From Salinibacillus aidingensis (lineage in GTDB: Bacteria; Bacillota; Bacilli; Bacillales; Alkalibacillaceae): a stretch of DNA of 64,000 nucleotides. The stretch is taken from contig NZ_BAAADO010000004.1 in NCBI RefSeq assembly GCF_039522525.1, positions 248,001 through 312,000 of the forward strand. The letters are read 5' to 3'. The notes under the pieces are model-generated. The model worked only from the letters and a program-made list of their open reading frames with translations, was not told where the DNA came from and ran no database searches. Below are positions 26,077 to 33,439 of this stretch, piece by piece. Positions within the stretch are counted from its first letter, which is position 1, and each line of letters begins with the position of its first letter. Made by a program: the position numbers and the translations under genes.

Positions 26077-26412
26077 TTGCTTGAAAAAACAACCCGAATG
26101 AACTATTTATTTGATTTTTATCAGAAATTGCTAACACCTAAACAAAAGAGTTATATGGAACTATACTATCTTGAAGATTATTCTTTAGGTGAAATTGCAG
26201 AGGAATTTGATGTGAGCAGACAGGCGGTTTATGATAATATTAGAAGAACAGAGTCTATGCTTGAAGAATATGAAGAGAAGCTGGATCTTTATCATAAATT
26301 CAAACAGAGAAACGAGCTTATTCATGAATTGAAAGAAACCATTGAAAGCAGAGACGCAATGGATAAATCTGAATTGTTGAGGTTTATTCAAAGGTATGAA
26401 AATCTAGATTAG
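26077..26412 (+). CDS. ylxM: Putative SRP-associated DNA-binding protein YlxM
   Basis: A 111-residue helix-turn-helix protein of the UPF0122 family. The sigma-region-4-like core is LTPKQKSYMELYYLEDYSLGEIAEEFDVSRQAVYDNIRRTE (about 20-60), followed by a coiled coil. YlxM/YlxM-like proteins are encoded directly before ffh and have been linked to SRP function. TTG 26077 (MLEKTTRMNYLFDFYQ) fits AGAGGTG upstream better than GTG 26068, which overlaps it. Confidence 0.92.
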   Translation: MLEKTTRMNYLFDFYQKLLTPKQKSYMELYYLEDYSLGEIAEEFDVSRQAVYDNIRRTESMLEEYEEKLDLYHKFKQRNELIHELKETIESRDAMDKSELLRFIQRYENLD

Positions 26413-26423
26413 GAGGCGGCTGT

Positions 26424-27773
26424 ATGGCATTTGAAGGGTTAGCCGACCGGCTGCAGAAAACGATTCAGAAGGTAAAGGGCAAAGGTAAAGTTACCGAAGC
26501 CGATGTAAAAGAAATGACTCGTGAAGTGCGGTTGGCTTTATTAGAGGCCGACGTTAATTTTAAAGTCGTAAAAGATTTTATTAAGAGGGTTAAGGAACGC
26601 GCCATTGGTCAGGAAGTTATGGAGAGTTTAACTCCGGGCCAGCAGGTTATTAAAGTTGTAAAAGAAGAGCTGTCTGACTTAATGGGCGGTGAGCAAAGTA
26701 AGATTGCAACAGCTAATAAGCCACCAACCGTTATCATGATGACGGGTTTGCAGGGTGCCGGTAAAACTACTACCACCGGAAAACTGGCAAATCTTCTACG
26801 GAAAAAGCATAATCGCAATCCTATGCTTGTAGCCGCTGACGTTTATCGTCCGGCAGCGATTAACCAGCTGGAAACACTGGGGAAACAGCTGGATATGCCT
26901 GTCTTTTCTTTAGGCACAGATGCCAATCCTGTTGACATAGCTAAGCAGGCGATTGACAAAGCAAAGGAAGACCATAACGACTATGTCATTATTGATACTG
27001 CTGGTCGTTTACATGTTGATGAACAGTTAATGGATGAACTGCAGAGTATTAAAGAGGTCACCACACCAGATGAAATTTTCCTCGTTGTGGATTCCATGAC
27101 TGGACAGGATGCAGTAAATGTCGCTCAAAGCTTTGATGATCAGCTGGATATTTCAGGTGTTGTGTTAACCAAGCTGGATGGGGATACACGAGGAGGAGCG
27201 GCTATTTCTATTAAAGCTGTTACCGGAAAACCGATTAAATATGCGGGTATGGGTGAAAAACTTGACGAACTCGAAGCCTTTCATCCCGATCGCATGGCTT
27301 CCAGGATATTAGGAATGGGAGATGTCCTTTCCTTAATTGAAAAAGCGCAGGATAATGTTAATGAAAAGCAGGCAAAAGAGCTTGAAGAAAAAATGCGTTC
27401 GGCTTCATTTACATTTGAAGACTTTCTGGAGCAGATGCAGCAGGTCAAAAATATGGGTCCTCTGGATGAACTGATAAACATGATGCCCGGGGCCAATAAA
27501 ATGAAAGGAATGAAGAATCTCCAGGTTGATGAAAAACAAATCAGTCATGTGGAGGCCATCATTCAATCCATGACGAAGAAAGAAAGAATTGACCCAAGTA
27601 TCATGAATGCGAGTCGTAAACGGAGGATTGCAAAGGGATCCGGAACCTCTGTATCAGAAGTAAACCGGCTCCTTAAGCAATTCGACGAAATGAAGAAAAT
27701 GATGAAACAAATGACCAACTCAGGCAAAAAAGGCAAAAAGAAAAAAGGCATGATGAACTTCCCTTTTATGTAG
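26424..27773 (+). CDS. ffh: Signal recognition particle protein Ffh (SRP54)
   Basis: Binds signal sequences and 4.5S/6S RNA for co-translational targeting. 449 residues: N domain, G domain with GLQGAGKTTTTGKLA, DTAGRLHVD and TKLDGDTRGG, and methionine-rich M domain (about 300-449) ending in a lysine/methionine tail. RBS TAGGAGG. A tandem palindromic repeat array starts directly after its TAG stop. Confidence 0.98.
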   Translation: MAFEGLADRLQKTIQKVKGKGKVTEADVKEMTREVRLALLEADVNFKVVKDFIKRVKERAIGQEVMESLTPGQQVIKVVKEELSDLMGGEQSKIATANKPPTVIMMTGLQGAGKTTTTGKLANLLRKKHNRNPMLVAADVYRPAAINQLETLGKQLDMPVFSLGTDANPVDIAKQAIDKAKEDHNDYVIIDTAGRLHVDEQLMDELQSIKEVTTPDEIFLVVDSMTGQDAVNVAQSFDDQLDISGVVLTKLDGDTRGGAAISIKAVTGKPIKYAGMGEKLDELEAFHPDRMASRILGMGDVLSLIEKAQDNVNEKQAKELEEKMRSASFTFEDFLEQMQQVKNMGPLDELINMMPGANKMKGMKNLQVDEKQISHVEAIIQSMTKKERIDPSIMNASRKRRIAKGSGTSVSEVNRLLKQFDEMKKMMKQMTNSGKKGKKKKGMMNFPFM

Positions 27774-28068
27774 ACAGAACAGCGAAGGCGACTGACCAGG
27801 TCATGCGGGATAAGACAAAGACATGAAGTGGCATGGTTTTGGCCACGGAATGGCTTTGACTTATATCCGCCTTGACCTAGGAGCCGCAGCTGGACAGAAA
27901 AAAGCCGAGGCGACCGTTTAGGCCCGACGGCATAAGCAGAATATCCGGAATGGCCGCTTTTTGGCCATGTAGGATATTTTGCTTATGACCGCTTGGGCCT
28001 GGGAGCCGCAGCTGGACAGAGAAAAGCGAAGGCGACTGACCAGGTCATGCGGGATAAGCCGAAGACAA
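27774..28068. repeat. Tandem palindromic repeat array, units B then A plus truncated B
   Basis: Unit B (27774-27896) and unit A (27897-28018) are near-identical to those after fabG but in the opposite order. A third unit (28019-28068) begins GAAAAGCGAAGGCGACTG and follows type B through CATGCGGGATAAG before breaking off. The ends are GCGRAGGCGAC on the left and GAGCCGCAGCTGGACA on the right. Unit A here differs at a few positions, some within the stem (e.g. GGCCC paired with GGGCC where the fabG copy has GGTCC), which suggests structural constraint. Confidence 0.85.
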
Positions 28069-28100
28069 ATGCGATTTTTTGAAATGTAATGGAAATATAC

Positions 28101-28129
28101 TTTACAGCAAATAAAATATCTGCTACAAT
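28101..28129 (+). promoter_or_regulatory. Sigma-A promoter of rpsP
   Basis: TTTACA (28101-28106), 17 bases, TACAAT (28124-28129): strong match, 40 bases upstream of rpsP and directly after the repeat array. Confidence 0.8.
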
Positions 28130-28168
28130 CTACACTTGTGTAAGATAATTATTTGGAGGTGCAGAAAC

Positions 28169-28441
28169 ATGGCAGTAAAAATTCGCCTAAGAAGAATGGG
28201 TTCAAAGAGAAATCCATATTATCGTGTAGTCGTTGCCGATTCACGTTCTCCTCGTGATGGACGTTTTATTGAACAGATTGGAACATATAATCCAGTAGTT
28301 GAACCAGCAAAAGTTGATTTGGATGAAGAAAAAGCACTTGACTGGATGCAAAAAGGTGCAAAACCAAGTGACACCGTTCGTAATCTGTTTTCAGAGCAAG
28401 GCATCATGAAGAAGTTCCACGAAGCTAAAAACCAAAATTAA
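28169..28441 (+). CDS. rpsP: 30S ribosomal protein S16
   Basis: A 90-residue protein starting MAVKIRLRRMGSKRNPYYRVVVAD, the S16 signature, with SPRDGRFIEQIGTYNP. ATG 28169 follows TTGGAGGTG. First gene of the rpsP-khpA-ylqD-rimM-trmD group that links ribosome components with rRNA/tRNA modification. Confidence 0.97.
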   Translation: MAVKIRLRRMGSKRNPYYRVVVADSRSPRDGRFIEQIGTYNPVVEPAKVDLDEEKALDWMQKGAKPSDTVRNLFSEQGIMKKFHEAKNQN

Positions 28442-28455
28442 AGTAGTGTGATATC

Positions 28456-28683
28456 ATGAAAGCCTTAATAGAAACCATTGTTCGTCCTCTTGTTGATTAT
28501 CCTGAGGAAGTCGTGGTGACTGAGGAAGAAACAGATAAAAAAATCCGGTATCATCTTACTGTTCATGAACAGGATGTCGGTAAAGTAATCGGCAAAAACG
28601 GACGTATTGCCAAAGCCATTCGAACCGTTGTATATGCAGCTGGTTCGGACAAGGATAAAAAATTATATTTAGATATCATGTAA
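28456..28683 (+). CDS. khpA: KH-domain RNA-binding protein KhpA (YlqC)
   Basis: A 75-residue single KH domain protein with the GKVIGKNGRIAKAIRTVV loop (GKNG). KhpA homologues pair with KhpB to regulate cell elongation and division genes post-transcriptionally in Firmicutes. It lies 14 bases after rpsP, with only a weak ribosome-binding site. A terminator hairpin begins at its stop codon. Confidence 0.93.
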   Translation: MKALIETIVRPLVDYPEEVVVTEEETDKKIRYHLTVHEQDVGKVIGKNGRIAKAIRTVVYAAGSDKDKKLYLDIM

Positions 28684-28718
28684 ACAACAGGGAAGGGGCA
28701 GACCTTTCCCTGTTGTTT
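28682..28718 (+). terminator. Hairpin terminator overlapping the khpA stop codon
   Basis: AAACAACAGGGAA (from 28682) pairs with TTTCCCTGTTGTTT (to 28718) around a purine-rich loop. A T-run (TTTTTTT) lies about 10 bases further on. It probably reduces readthrough into ylqD. Confidence 0.6.
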
Positions 28719-28867
28719 ACTAATAGCTGTTTTTTTGTGAGAACTTATCTATCAGGAGTGCCGCCAGTTAAATATCTATTTAACGTGGTCCAAACTATTG
28801 CTGGTGAAAGACTGTTGATGGACACTTTACATAATGGTGTGGTTTGAAAAAATGGAGGTATTCCCTC

Positions 28868-29254
28868 GTGAAAATAATAAGAAAAACTTCTGTTAAACAG
28901 GTGATTACCGAAAAAAGCAAGGAACGATTGGAGTTAAAATTTCATCGTCAGCTGTCCCAGCTTGAAAATGAGTGTCATCAGCTTCAGTTTGAGAAACGAA
29001 AACTGCAATCAAAAAAAGGGATTTCACCACAGGATGTTAAGACCCGGTTTCAAAAAGAAATAGACCGGCGACAAAACAAGATGAAATGGCTTGAATATCA
29101 GCTTGAGCAACTGGATATTTTACCAGTAGGCAGTGAAATCACTGAAAGCGAAATTGATGAGATTGTAGAGGTTTCCGTTGGAGATCGCTGGTCAGATGTT
29201 ATGGGTGAACATTCCATTACCATAAAAGATGACACGATTATTCGAATCGATTAA
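28868..29254 (+). CDS. ylqD: YlqD family protein of unknown function
   Basis: A 128-residue protein, the same length as B. subtilis YlqD. The middle is a charged coiled coil (about 18-85, rich in Glu/Lys/Gln); the C-terminal part (DEIVEVSVGDRWSDVM, ITIKDDTIIRID) is a small beta-rich segment. No catalytic motif is seen. GTG 28868 follows TGGAGG. The conserved position between khpA and rimM hints at an RNA or ribosome-related role, but this is inference. Confidence 0.85.
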   Translation: MKIIRKTSVKQVITEKSKERLELKFHRQLSQLENECHQLQFEKRKLQSKKGISPQDVKTRFQKEIDRRQNKMKWLEYQLEQLDILPVGSEITESEIDEIVEVSVGDRWSDVMGEHSITIKDDTIIRID

Positions 29255-29277
29255 TATTAGGTGATGGGTGATACATA

Positions 29278-29790
29278 ATGGAAATGTTTAATGTCGGAAA
29301 AATAGTAAATACTCATGGAATAAAAGGTGAAGTTAAAGTTATTAAAATTACGGATTTTGATGAGCGATTAGAGCCGGGCTCCAAACTTTACTGGGTTTCG
29401 GATGATGGTTCAATCACCATTCCCCTTGAAGTGGACGGACACCGCATCCATAAAAACTTTCATTTGCTCCATTTTGACGGGTACTCCTCCATTAATGATG
29501 TTGAACCGTTAAAAAATGGAATGCTGAAAGTCTCCGAGGAGCAGCTGTTGACTCTCGATGAAGGAGAGTATTATTACCATGAAATTATTGGCTGTGAAGT
29601 AGTGACGGAAGAAGGCGAAAAAGTGGGTATTATTAAGGAAATTCTGTCACCAGGAGCTAATGACATTTGGGTAGTGAAACGGTCGGGGGAGAAAGATGGC
29701 TTAATCCCTTACATAGAGGAGATTGTAAAACAAGTGGATGTAGAACATAAAAAAGTTGTGATACATCCGATGGAGGGTTTACTGGATTGA
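29278..29790 (+). CDS. rimM: Ribosome maturation factor RimM
   Basis: Assists maturation of the 30S head and binds S19. 170 residues: N-terminal domain opening FNVGKIVNTHGIKGEVKV and C-terminal PRC-barrel with YYHEIIGCEVVTEEGEKVG and SPGANDIWVVKR. ATG 29278 is chosen; ATG 29284 two codons later is possible. The stop overlaps the trmD start (TGATG). Confidence 0.96.
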   Translation: MEMFNVGKIVNTHGIKGEVKVIKITDFDERLEPGSKLYWVSDDGSITIPLEVDGHRIHKNFHLLHFDGYSSINDVEPLKNGMLKVSEEQLLTLDEGEYYYHEIIGCEVVTEEGEKVGIIKEILSPGANDIWVVKRSGEKDGLIPYIEEIVKQVDVEHKKVVIHPMEGLLD

Positions 29791-30524
29791 TGCATATAGA
29801 TATTTTAACCCTGTTTCCTGAAATGTTCGAGGGCGTACTTAATTCCTCCATTTTAAAAAAAGCGAAGGATATGGAAGCTGTCCAATATAATACGATTAAT
29901 TTTCGCTCGTATTCAGATAATAAACATCAGAAAGTGGACGACTACCCATATGGGGGAGGAGCGGGCATGGTCCTGACACCACAGCCCTTATTTGATGCAG
30001 TTGAAGATCTGTCATCAAATCGTTCTTCAAAGCCCCGTGTTATTTTAATGTCTCCACAAGGGGAGCCCTATACCCAGAAAAAAGCAGAGGAGTTTTCCCG
30101 GGAAGAGCACTTAATTCTGATTTGCGGCCATTATGAAGGGTATGATGAGCGCATTCGCACGCATCTGGCTACGGATGAAATTTCCGTTGGTGATTACATT
30201 TTAACCGGTGGTGAACTTGGGGCCATGGTTGTGACAGACAGTGTGGTAAGGCTCCTTCCAGGTGTGCTTGGCAACGATCATTCTGCAATACAGGATTCTT
30301 TTTCAACCGGTCTTCTCGAACACCCCCATTACACCCGTCCCAGGGAGTTCCGGGGGATGAATGTACCAGATGTTATTTTGTCCGGTGATCATCAAAAGAT
30401 AGAGGATTGGCGGCAAAAGGAATCGTTAAAAAGAACCTGGGAGCGTAGGCCTGATTTATTAGAAAATGTTGTCTTAACCGATAAACAAAAACAGTGGATA
30501 AAGCAATGGAAGATGGACAAATAA
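29790..30524 (+). CDS. trmD: tRNA (guanine-N1)-methyltransferase TrmD
   Basis: Makes m1G37 in tRNAs, preventing frameshifts. 244 residues, SPOUT fold with trefoil knot: MHIDILTLFPEMFEGVL start, DYPYGGGAGMVL, CGHYEGYDERI and the knot segment ISVGDYILTGGELGAM. Coupled to rimM by a TGATG overlap; an upstream GGAGGG lies inside rimM. Confidence 0.97.
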   Translation: MHIDILTLFPEMFEGVLNSSILKKAKDMEAVQYNTINFRSYSDNKHQKVDDYPYGGGAGMVLTPQPLFDAVEDLSSNRSSKPRVILMSPQGEPYTQKKAEEFSREEHLILICGHYEGYDERIRTHLATDEISVGDYILTGGELGAMVVTDSVVRLLPGVLGNDHSAIQDSFSTGLLEHPHYTRPREFRGMNVPDVILSGDHQKIEDWRQKESLKRTWERRPDLLENVVLTDKQKQWIKQWKMDK

Positions 30525-30526
30525 TC

Positions 30527-30555
30527 TTGCATTGAAAGGGTCATTATGATATATT
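30527..30555 (+). promoter_or_regulatory. Sigma-A promoter of rplS
   Basis: TTGCAT (30527-30532), 17 bases, TATATT (30550-30555) with a TG extension (30547-30548). It starts immediately after the trmD stop, so rplS has its own transcript with a leader of about 90 bases. Confidence 0.75.
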
Positions 30556-30561
30556 AATTGT

Positions 30562-30650
30562 TGTGCTTAAGAGTTCGCTTAGGCAAAGAAAAACGATACT
30601 CCGCTGTCGCAAATAAAGGCAAGAGTGTTAGTTGGAAGGAGTGAAGACTT
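30562..30650 (+). ncRNA. Probable L19 ribosomal-protein leader of rplS
   Basis: The untranslated leader contains two hairpins: GCTTAAG/CTTAGGC with a 6-base loop (30565-30584) and ATACTC/GAGTGT (30596-30601 with 30623-30628) enclosing a GC-paired inner loop, directly upstream of the ribosome-binding site. Bacilli have a described L19 leader motif here that is thought to mediate autoregulation; assignment is by position and structure only. Confidence 0.55.
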
Positions 30651-30995
30651 GTGCAAAACATCATTGAACAAGTTACCAAAGACCAATTACGCACGGACCA
30701 TCCGGATTTTCGTCCTGGGGATACGGTAAAGGTTCACGTGAAAGTTGTTGAGGGGAACCGTGAACGTATTCAGGTATTTGAAGGTGTCGTACTTAAGCGT
30801 CGTGGTGGCGGAATAAGTGAAACCTTCACTGTACGTAAAATCTCTTATGGCGTGGGAATTGAACGTACGTTCCCAGTACATTCCCCACGTATTGCTAAGA
30901 TTGAAGTACCTCGCCGTGGTAAAGTACGTCGTGCGAAGCTTTATTACCTTCGTGGGCGTCGTGGTAAAGCAGCACGTATTAAAGAAATCCGATAA
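30651..30995 (+). CDS. rplS: 50S ribosomal protein L19
   Basis: A 114-residue protein with the L19 core FRPGDTVKVHVKVVEGNRERIQVFEGVVLKRRGGG and RVGIER-like VGIERTFPVHSPRIAKIEV, ending with the basic AKLYYLRGRRGKAARIKE. GTG start after AAGGAGTGA. It sits at the 30S-50S interface. Own promoter, leader and terminator are visible. Confidence 0.97.
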   Translation: MQNIIEQVTKDQLRTDHPDFRPGDTVKVHVKVVEGNRERIQVFEGVVLKRRGGGISETFTVRKISYGVGIERTFPVHSPRIAKIEVPRRGKVRRAKLYYLRGRRGKAARIKEIR

Positions 30996-30998
30996 GAT

Positions 30999-31060
30999 AA
31001 TTAAAGCTGTATGAGCTTTAATTCAGTGGAGAAGGAGCTTGCATGGTCAGGCTCCTTTTT
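30999..31060 (+). terminator. Double hairpin terminator after rplS
   Basis: A first perfect stem AATTAAAGCT/AGCTTTAATT (30999-31023) is followed by a terminator stem AAGGAGCTTG/CAGGCTCCTT (31032-31057) running into TTTTT. The second hairpin is the true rho-independent terminator. Confidence 0.85.
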
Positions 31061-31135
31061 CTATTATATATACATATCGATTATTCCATTGAAAATGAAA
31101 GCTAAACTTTTGTACATATGCTCGGGGGTTTTGAC

Positions 31136-31693
31136 ATGTCCACGAAGAACAGAGAATGGCTAAGCTGGATTAAAGTTATTGTCATTTCAGCTATTATTGC
31201 ATTAGGAATTCGAACATTTTTATTTACCCCAATTATTGTGGACGGGCCATCCATGCTACCTACACTTGAAAACGGGGATCATCTGATTGTAAATAAATTA
31301 AATTATCAGATTGGTGAGCCGGAACGCTTTGACATTGTTGTCTTTCATGCTACACAAAAAAGAGACTACATAAAAAGGGTGATTGGCCTGCCGGGAGAAC
31401 ATATAGCTTATCGTAACGAAACTCTCTATGTAAATGGAACCCCTGTGGAGGAACCGTTTATTCAGGAAAGAGTGGAAAGCCTGCAGGAAGGAAGTCACTA
31501 TACGCATGATTTTACTCTTGAAGACTTACCTGGAGAATATGAAAAAATACCTGAGGGATATGTATTAGTCCTTGGAGATAATCGTATGAACTCAACAGAC
31601 AGTCGAATGATAGGGTTAATTCCTGTGGATCAGATTGTGGGGGAAGCCCAACTCACTTACTGGCCTCTCTCTCATTTTGAGTGGAAAACATAA
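31136..31693 (+). CDS. lepB: Type I signal peptidase
   Basis: Membrane protease that removes Sec signal peptides. 185 residues, with an N-terminal transmembrane helix (about 12-30), catalytic Ser39 in GPSMLPT, general base Lys80 in RDYIKRVIGLPGE, and LGDNRMNSTDSR near the end. The short SipS-type form is typical of Gram-positive bacteria. ATG 31136 follows GGGGG with 8-base spacing. It sits between rplS and rbgA. Confidence 0.94.
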   Translation: MSTKNREWLSWIKVIVISAIIALGIRTFLFTPIIVDGPSMLPTLENGDHLIVNKLNYQIGEPERFDIVVFHATQKRDYIKRVIGLPGEHIAYRNETLYVNGTPVEEPFIQERVESLQEGSHYTHDFTLEDLPGEYEKIPEGYVLVLGDNRMNSTDSRMIGLIPVDQIVGEAQLTYWPLSHFEWKT

Positions 31694-31706
31694 AGAAGGT
31701 GATAAT

Positions 31707-32549
31707 GTGACGATACAATGGTTTCCGGGCCATATGGCAAAGGCAAAGAGAGAAGTAGAAGAAAAATTAAAGCTCGTCGATTTTGTGATTGAATTGGTGG
31801 ACGCAAGAGTGCCAAAATCCTCACAAAACCCTATGCTCCAGGATGTGTTAGGAGATAAGGACAAGCTTGTACTCCTTATGAAAAAGGACCTGGCAGACCC
31901 TGAAGTGACAAAGGAATGGGAAGACTATTTTGACCACATGGGGATCCCTCATTTAGCTGTAAATGTACAGGAGCAAAAAGATATTCAAACCCTAATCAAA
32001 AAAGCAAAAACGATCGGTGAGCAGAAGCTGGAACGTTTAACACAAAAGGGAATAAAGCCAAGACCAATCAGAGCCATGATAGTGGGGATTCCTAATGTAG
32101 GGAAATCTACCCTTATTAATCGACTGGTTAACAAAAAAATAGCACTAACCGGAGATCGTCCAGGAGTAACGAAATCCCAGACCTGGATGAAAGTGAAAAA
32201 GGATTTCGAGCTTCTCGATACGCCGGGGATTTTATGGCCGAAATTTGAGGATGAAGAGGTGGGCCTTAAACTGGCCGCTATTGGCACAATTAAGGATCAG
32301 CTATTACACCTTGATGATGTTGCCGTTTTTGTGCTTAAATTTTTAAAACAGTATTATCCTGCTCAACTTAAAGAGCGTTATGGCATCGATTTAGATGCTG
32401 AAGATATTGTGACATGGTTTGATGAAATCGGGAAAAAACGAGGCTGCCTGGCCAGTGGTGGTATGATTGATTACGAAAAAACAGCTGATGTGATTATTCG
32501 TGATTTGCGAACGGGAAAATTAGGACATTTCACCTTCGATCGTCCTTAA
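31707..32549 (+). CDS. rbgA: Ribosome biogenesis GTPase RbgA (YlqF)
   Basis: Circularly permuted GTPase for late 50S assembly. 280 residues, starting MTIQWFPGHMAKAKREV. G1 GIPNVGKSTLINRL, G2 region GDRPGVTKSQTW, G3 LLDTPGILWPKF, and a C-terminal ANTAR-like rRNA-binding domain (about 200-280). Unusually the G4 motif near residues 58-61 reads MKKD where B. subtilis has NKAD. GTG 31707 follows AAGAAGGTGAT. Confidence 0.95.
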   Translation: MTIQWFPGHMAKAKREVEEKLKLVDFVIELVDARVPKSSQNPMLQDVLGDKDKLVLLMKKDLADPEVTKEWEDYFDHMGIPHLAVNVQEQKDIQTLIKKAKTIGEQKLERLTQKGIKPRPIRAMIVGIPNVGKSTLINRLVNKKIALTGDRPGVTKSQTWMKVKKDFELLDTPGILWPKFEDEEVGLKLAAIGTIKDQLLHLDDVAVFVLKFLKQYYPAQLKERYGIDLDAEDIVTWFDEIGKKRGCLASGGMIDYEKTADVIIRDLRTGKLGHFTFDRP

Positions 32550-32647
32550 ATAGAAAAAGGCTGTCCTCTTAAACCTCAACAGTTATTGCAAATAATCATT
32601 AATATTTCCTGTTTAGCAGCCGATAAATCAAGTAATGGAGGAAAAGG

Positions 32648-33424
32648 ATGACCAGCAAAGAAACCATAAAAGAAATACGCGAAAAATTAACGAATGAAAG
32701 CTATTCAGCCGCTGATTGGCAAGCCTATCAGGAGGATAACCGAAAAGGTGTACAGGCATTAGTTCTCAAGGAACAAAAAAAGCACGCTGAAAGACAGAAG
32801 AATTTAGAGCATTTTCAGGGAATGCTGATGTGGGAACATCGCCTTTGGGAACAGGGATATACATATATTGCAGGAATCGATGAAGCTGGCCGCGGACCGT
32901 TAGCAGGCCCGGTCGTGGCAGCTGCTGTGATCATTGATGATTCCTTTTATCTGGAAGGTCTGGACGACTCCAAAAAATTATCGGAGTCAGTGAGGGAAAG
33001 ATTTTTTGATACGATTAAAGAAAAGGCTGTGGATTACGGTATAGGAATCGTTAATGCCAAAACCATTGATCAGATTAATATCTATCAGGCCTCAAAATTA
33101 GCGATGAAAAAGGCTGTTTTAGAATTAAAACATCAGCCTCAGTTTCTGCTTATTGATGCGGTAAAACTGCCGGAACTGCCCATTCAGCAGGAATCCATTG
33201 TTAAAGGGGATCAAAAGTCTGTATCCATTGCAGCAGCAAGTGTATTAGCTAAAGTAACAAGGGATCGAATGATGAAAGAAATAGATCGTCAATATCCTTC
33301 CTATCAGTTCGGATCAAACATGGGATATGGGACAAAAATGCATTTGGAAGCACTGGAGCAATTTGGACCTACCCCTTACCACAGAAAGTCGTTTTCACCA
33401 GTCAAAGAAGCAACTCAATCCTAA
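32648..33424 (+). CDS. rnhB: Ribonuclease HII
   Basis: Removes ribonucleotides from DNA. 258 residues; catalytic DEAGRGPLAGPVVAAAV with the DE pair, then DDSKKLSE, LLIDAVKLP and ASVLAKVTRD with remaining acidic residues. An N-terminal extension of about 70 residues before the catalytic core is normal for Bacillus RNase HII. RBS GGAGG. Confidence 0.96.
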   Translation: MTSKETIKEIREKLTNESYSAADWQAYQEDNRKGVQALVLKEQKKHAERQKNLEHFQGMLMWEHRLWEQGYTYIAGIDEAGRGPLAGPVVAAAVIIDDSFYLEGLDDSKKLSESVRERFFDTIKEKAVDYGIGIVNAKTIDQINIYQASKLAMKKAVLELKHQPQFLLIDAVKLPELPIQQESIVKGDQKSVSIAAASVLAKVTRDRMMKEIDRQYPSYQFGSNMGYGTKMHLEALEQFGPTPYHRKSFSPVKEATQS

Positions 33425-33439
33425 AGGGAGAGATTTGGA

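Noticed and set aside
19618..28068. Repeat arrays after fabG and ffh considered as CRISPR
   Set aside because: Units are about 120 bp, palindromic and only two or three per locus, with no spacers and no cas genes.
28719..28867. khpA-ylqD gap as a riboswitch or small RNA
   Set aside because: No known riboswitch pattern and no strong paired structure seen by eye.
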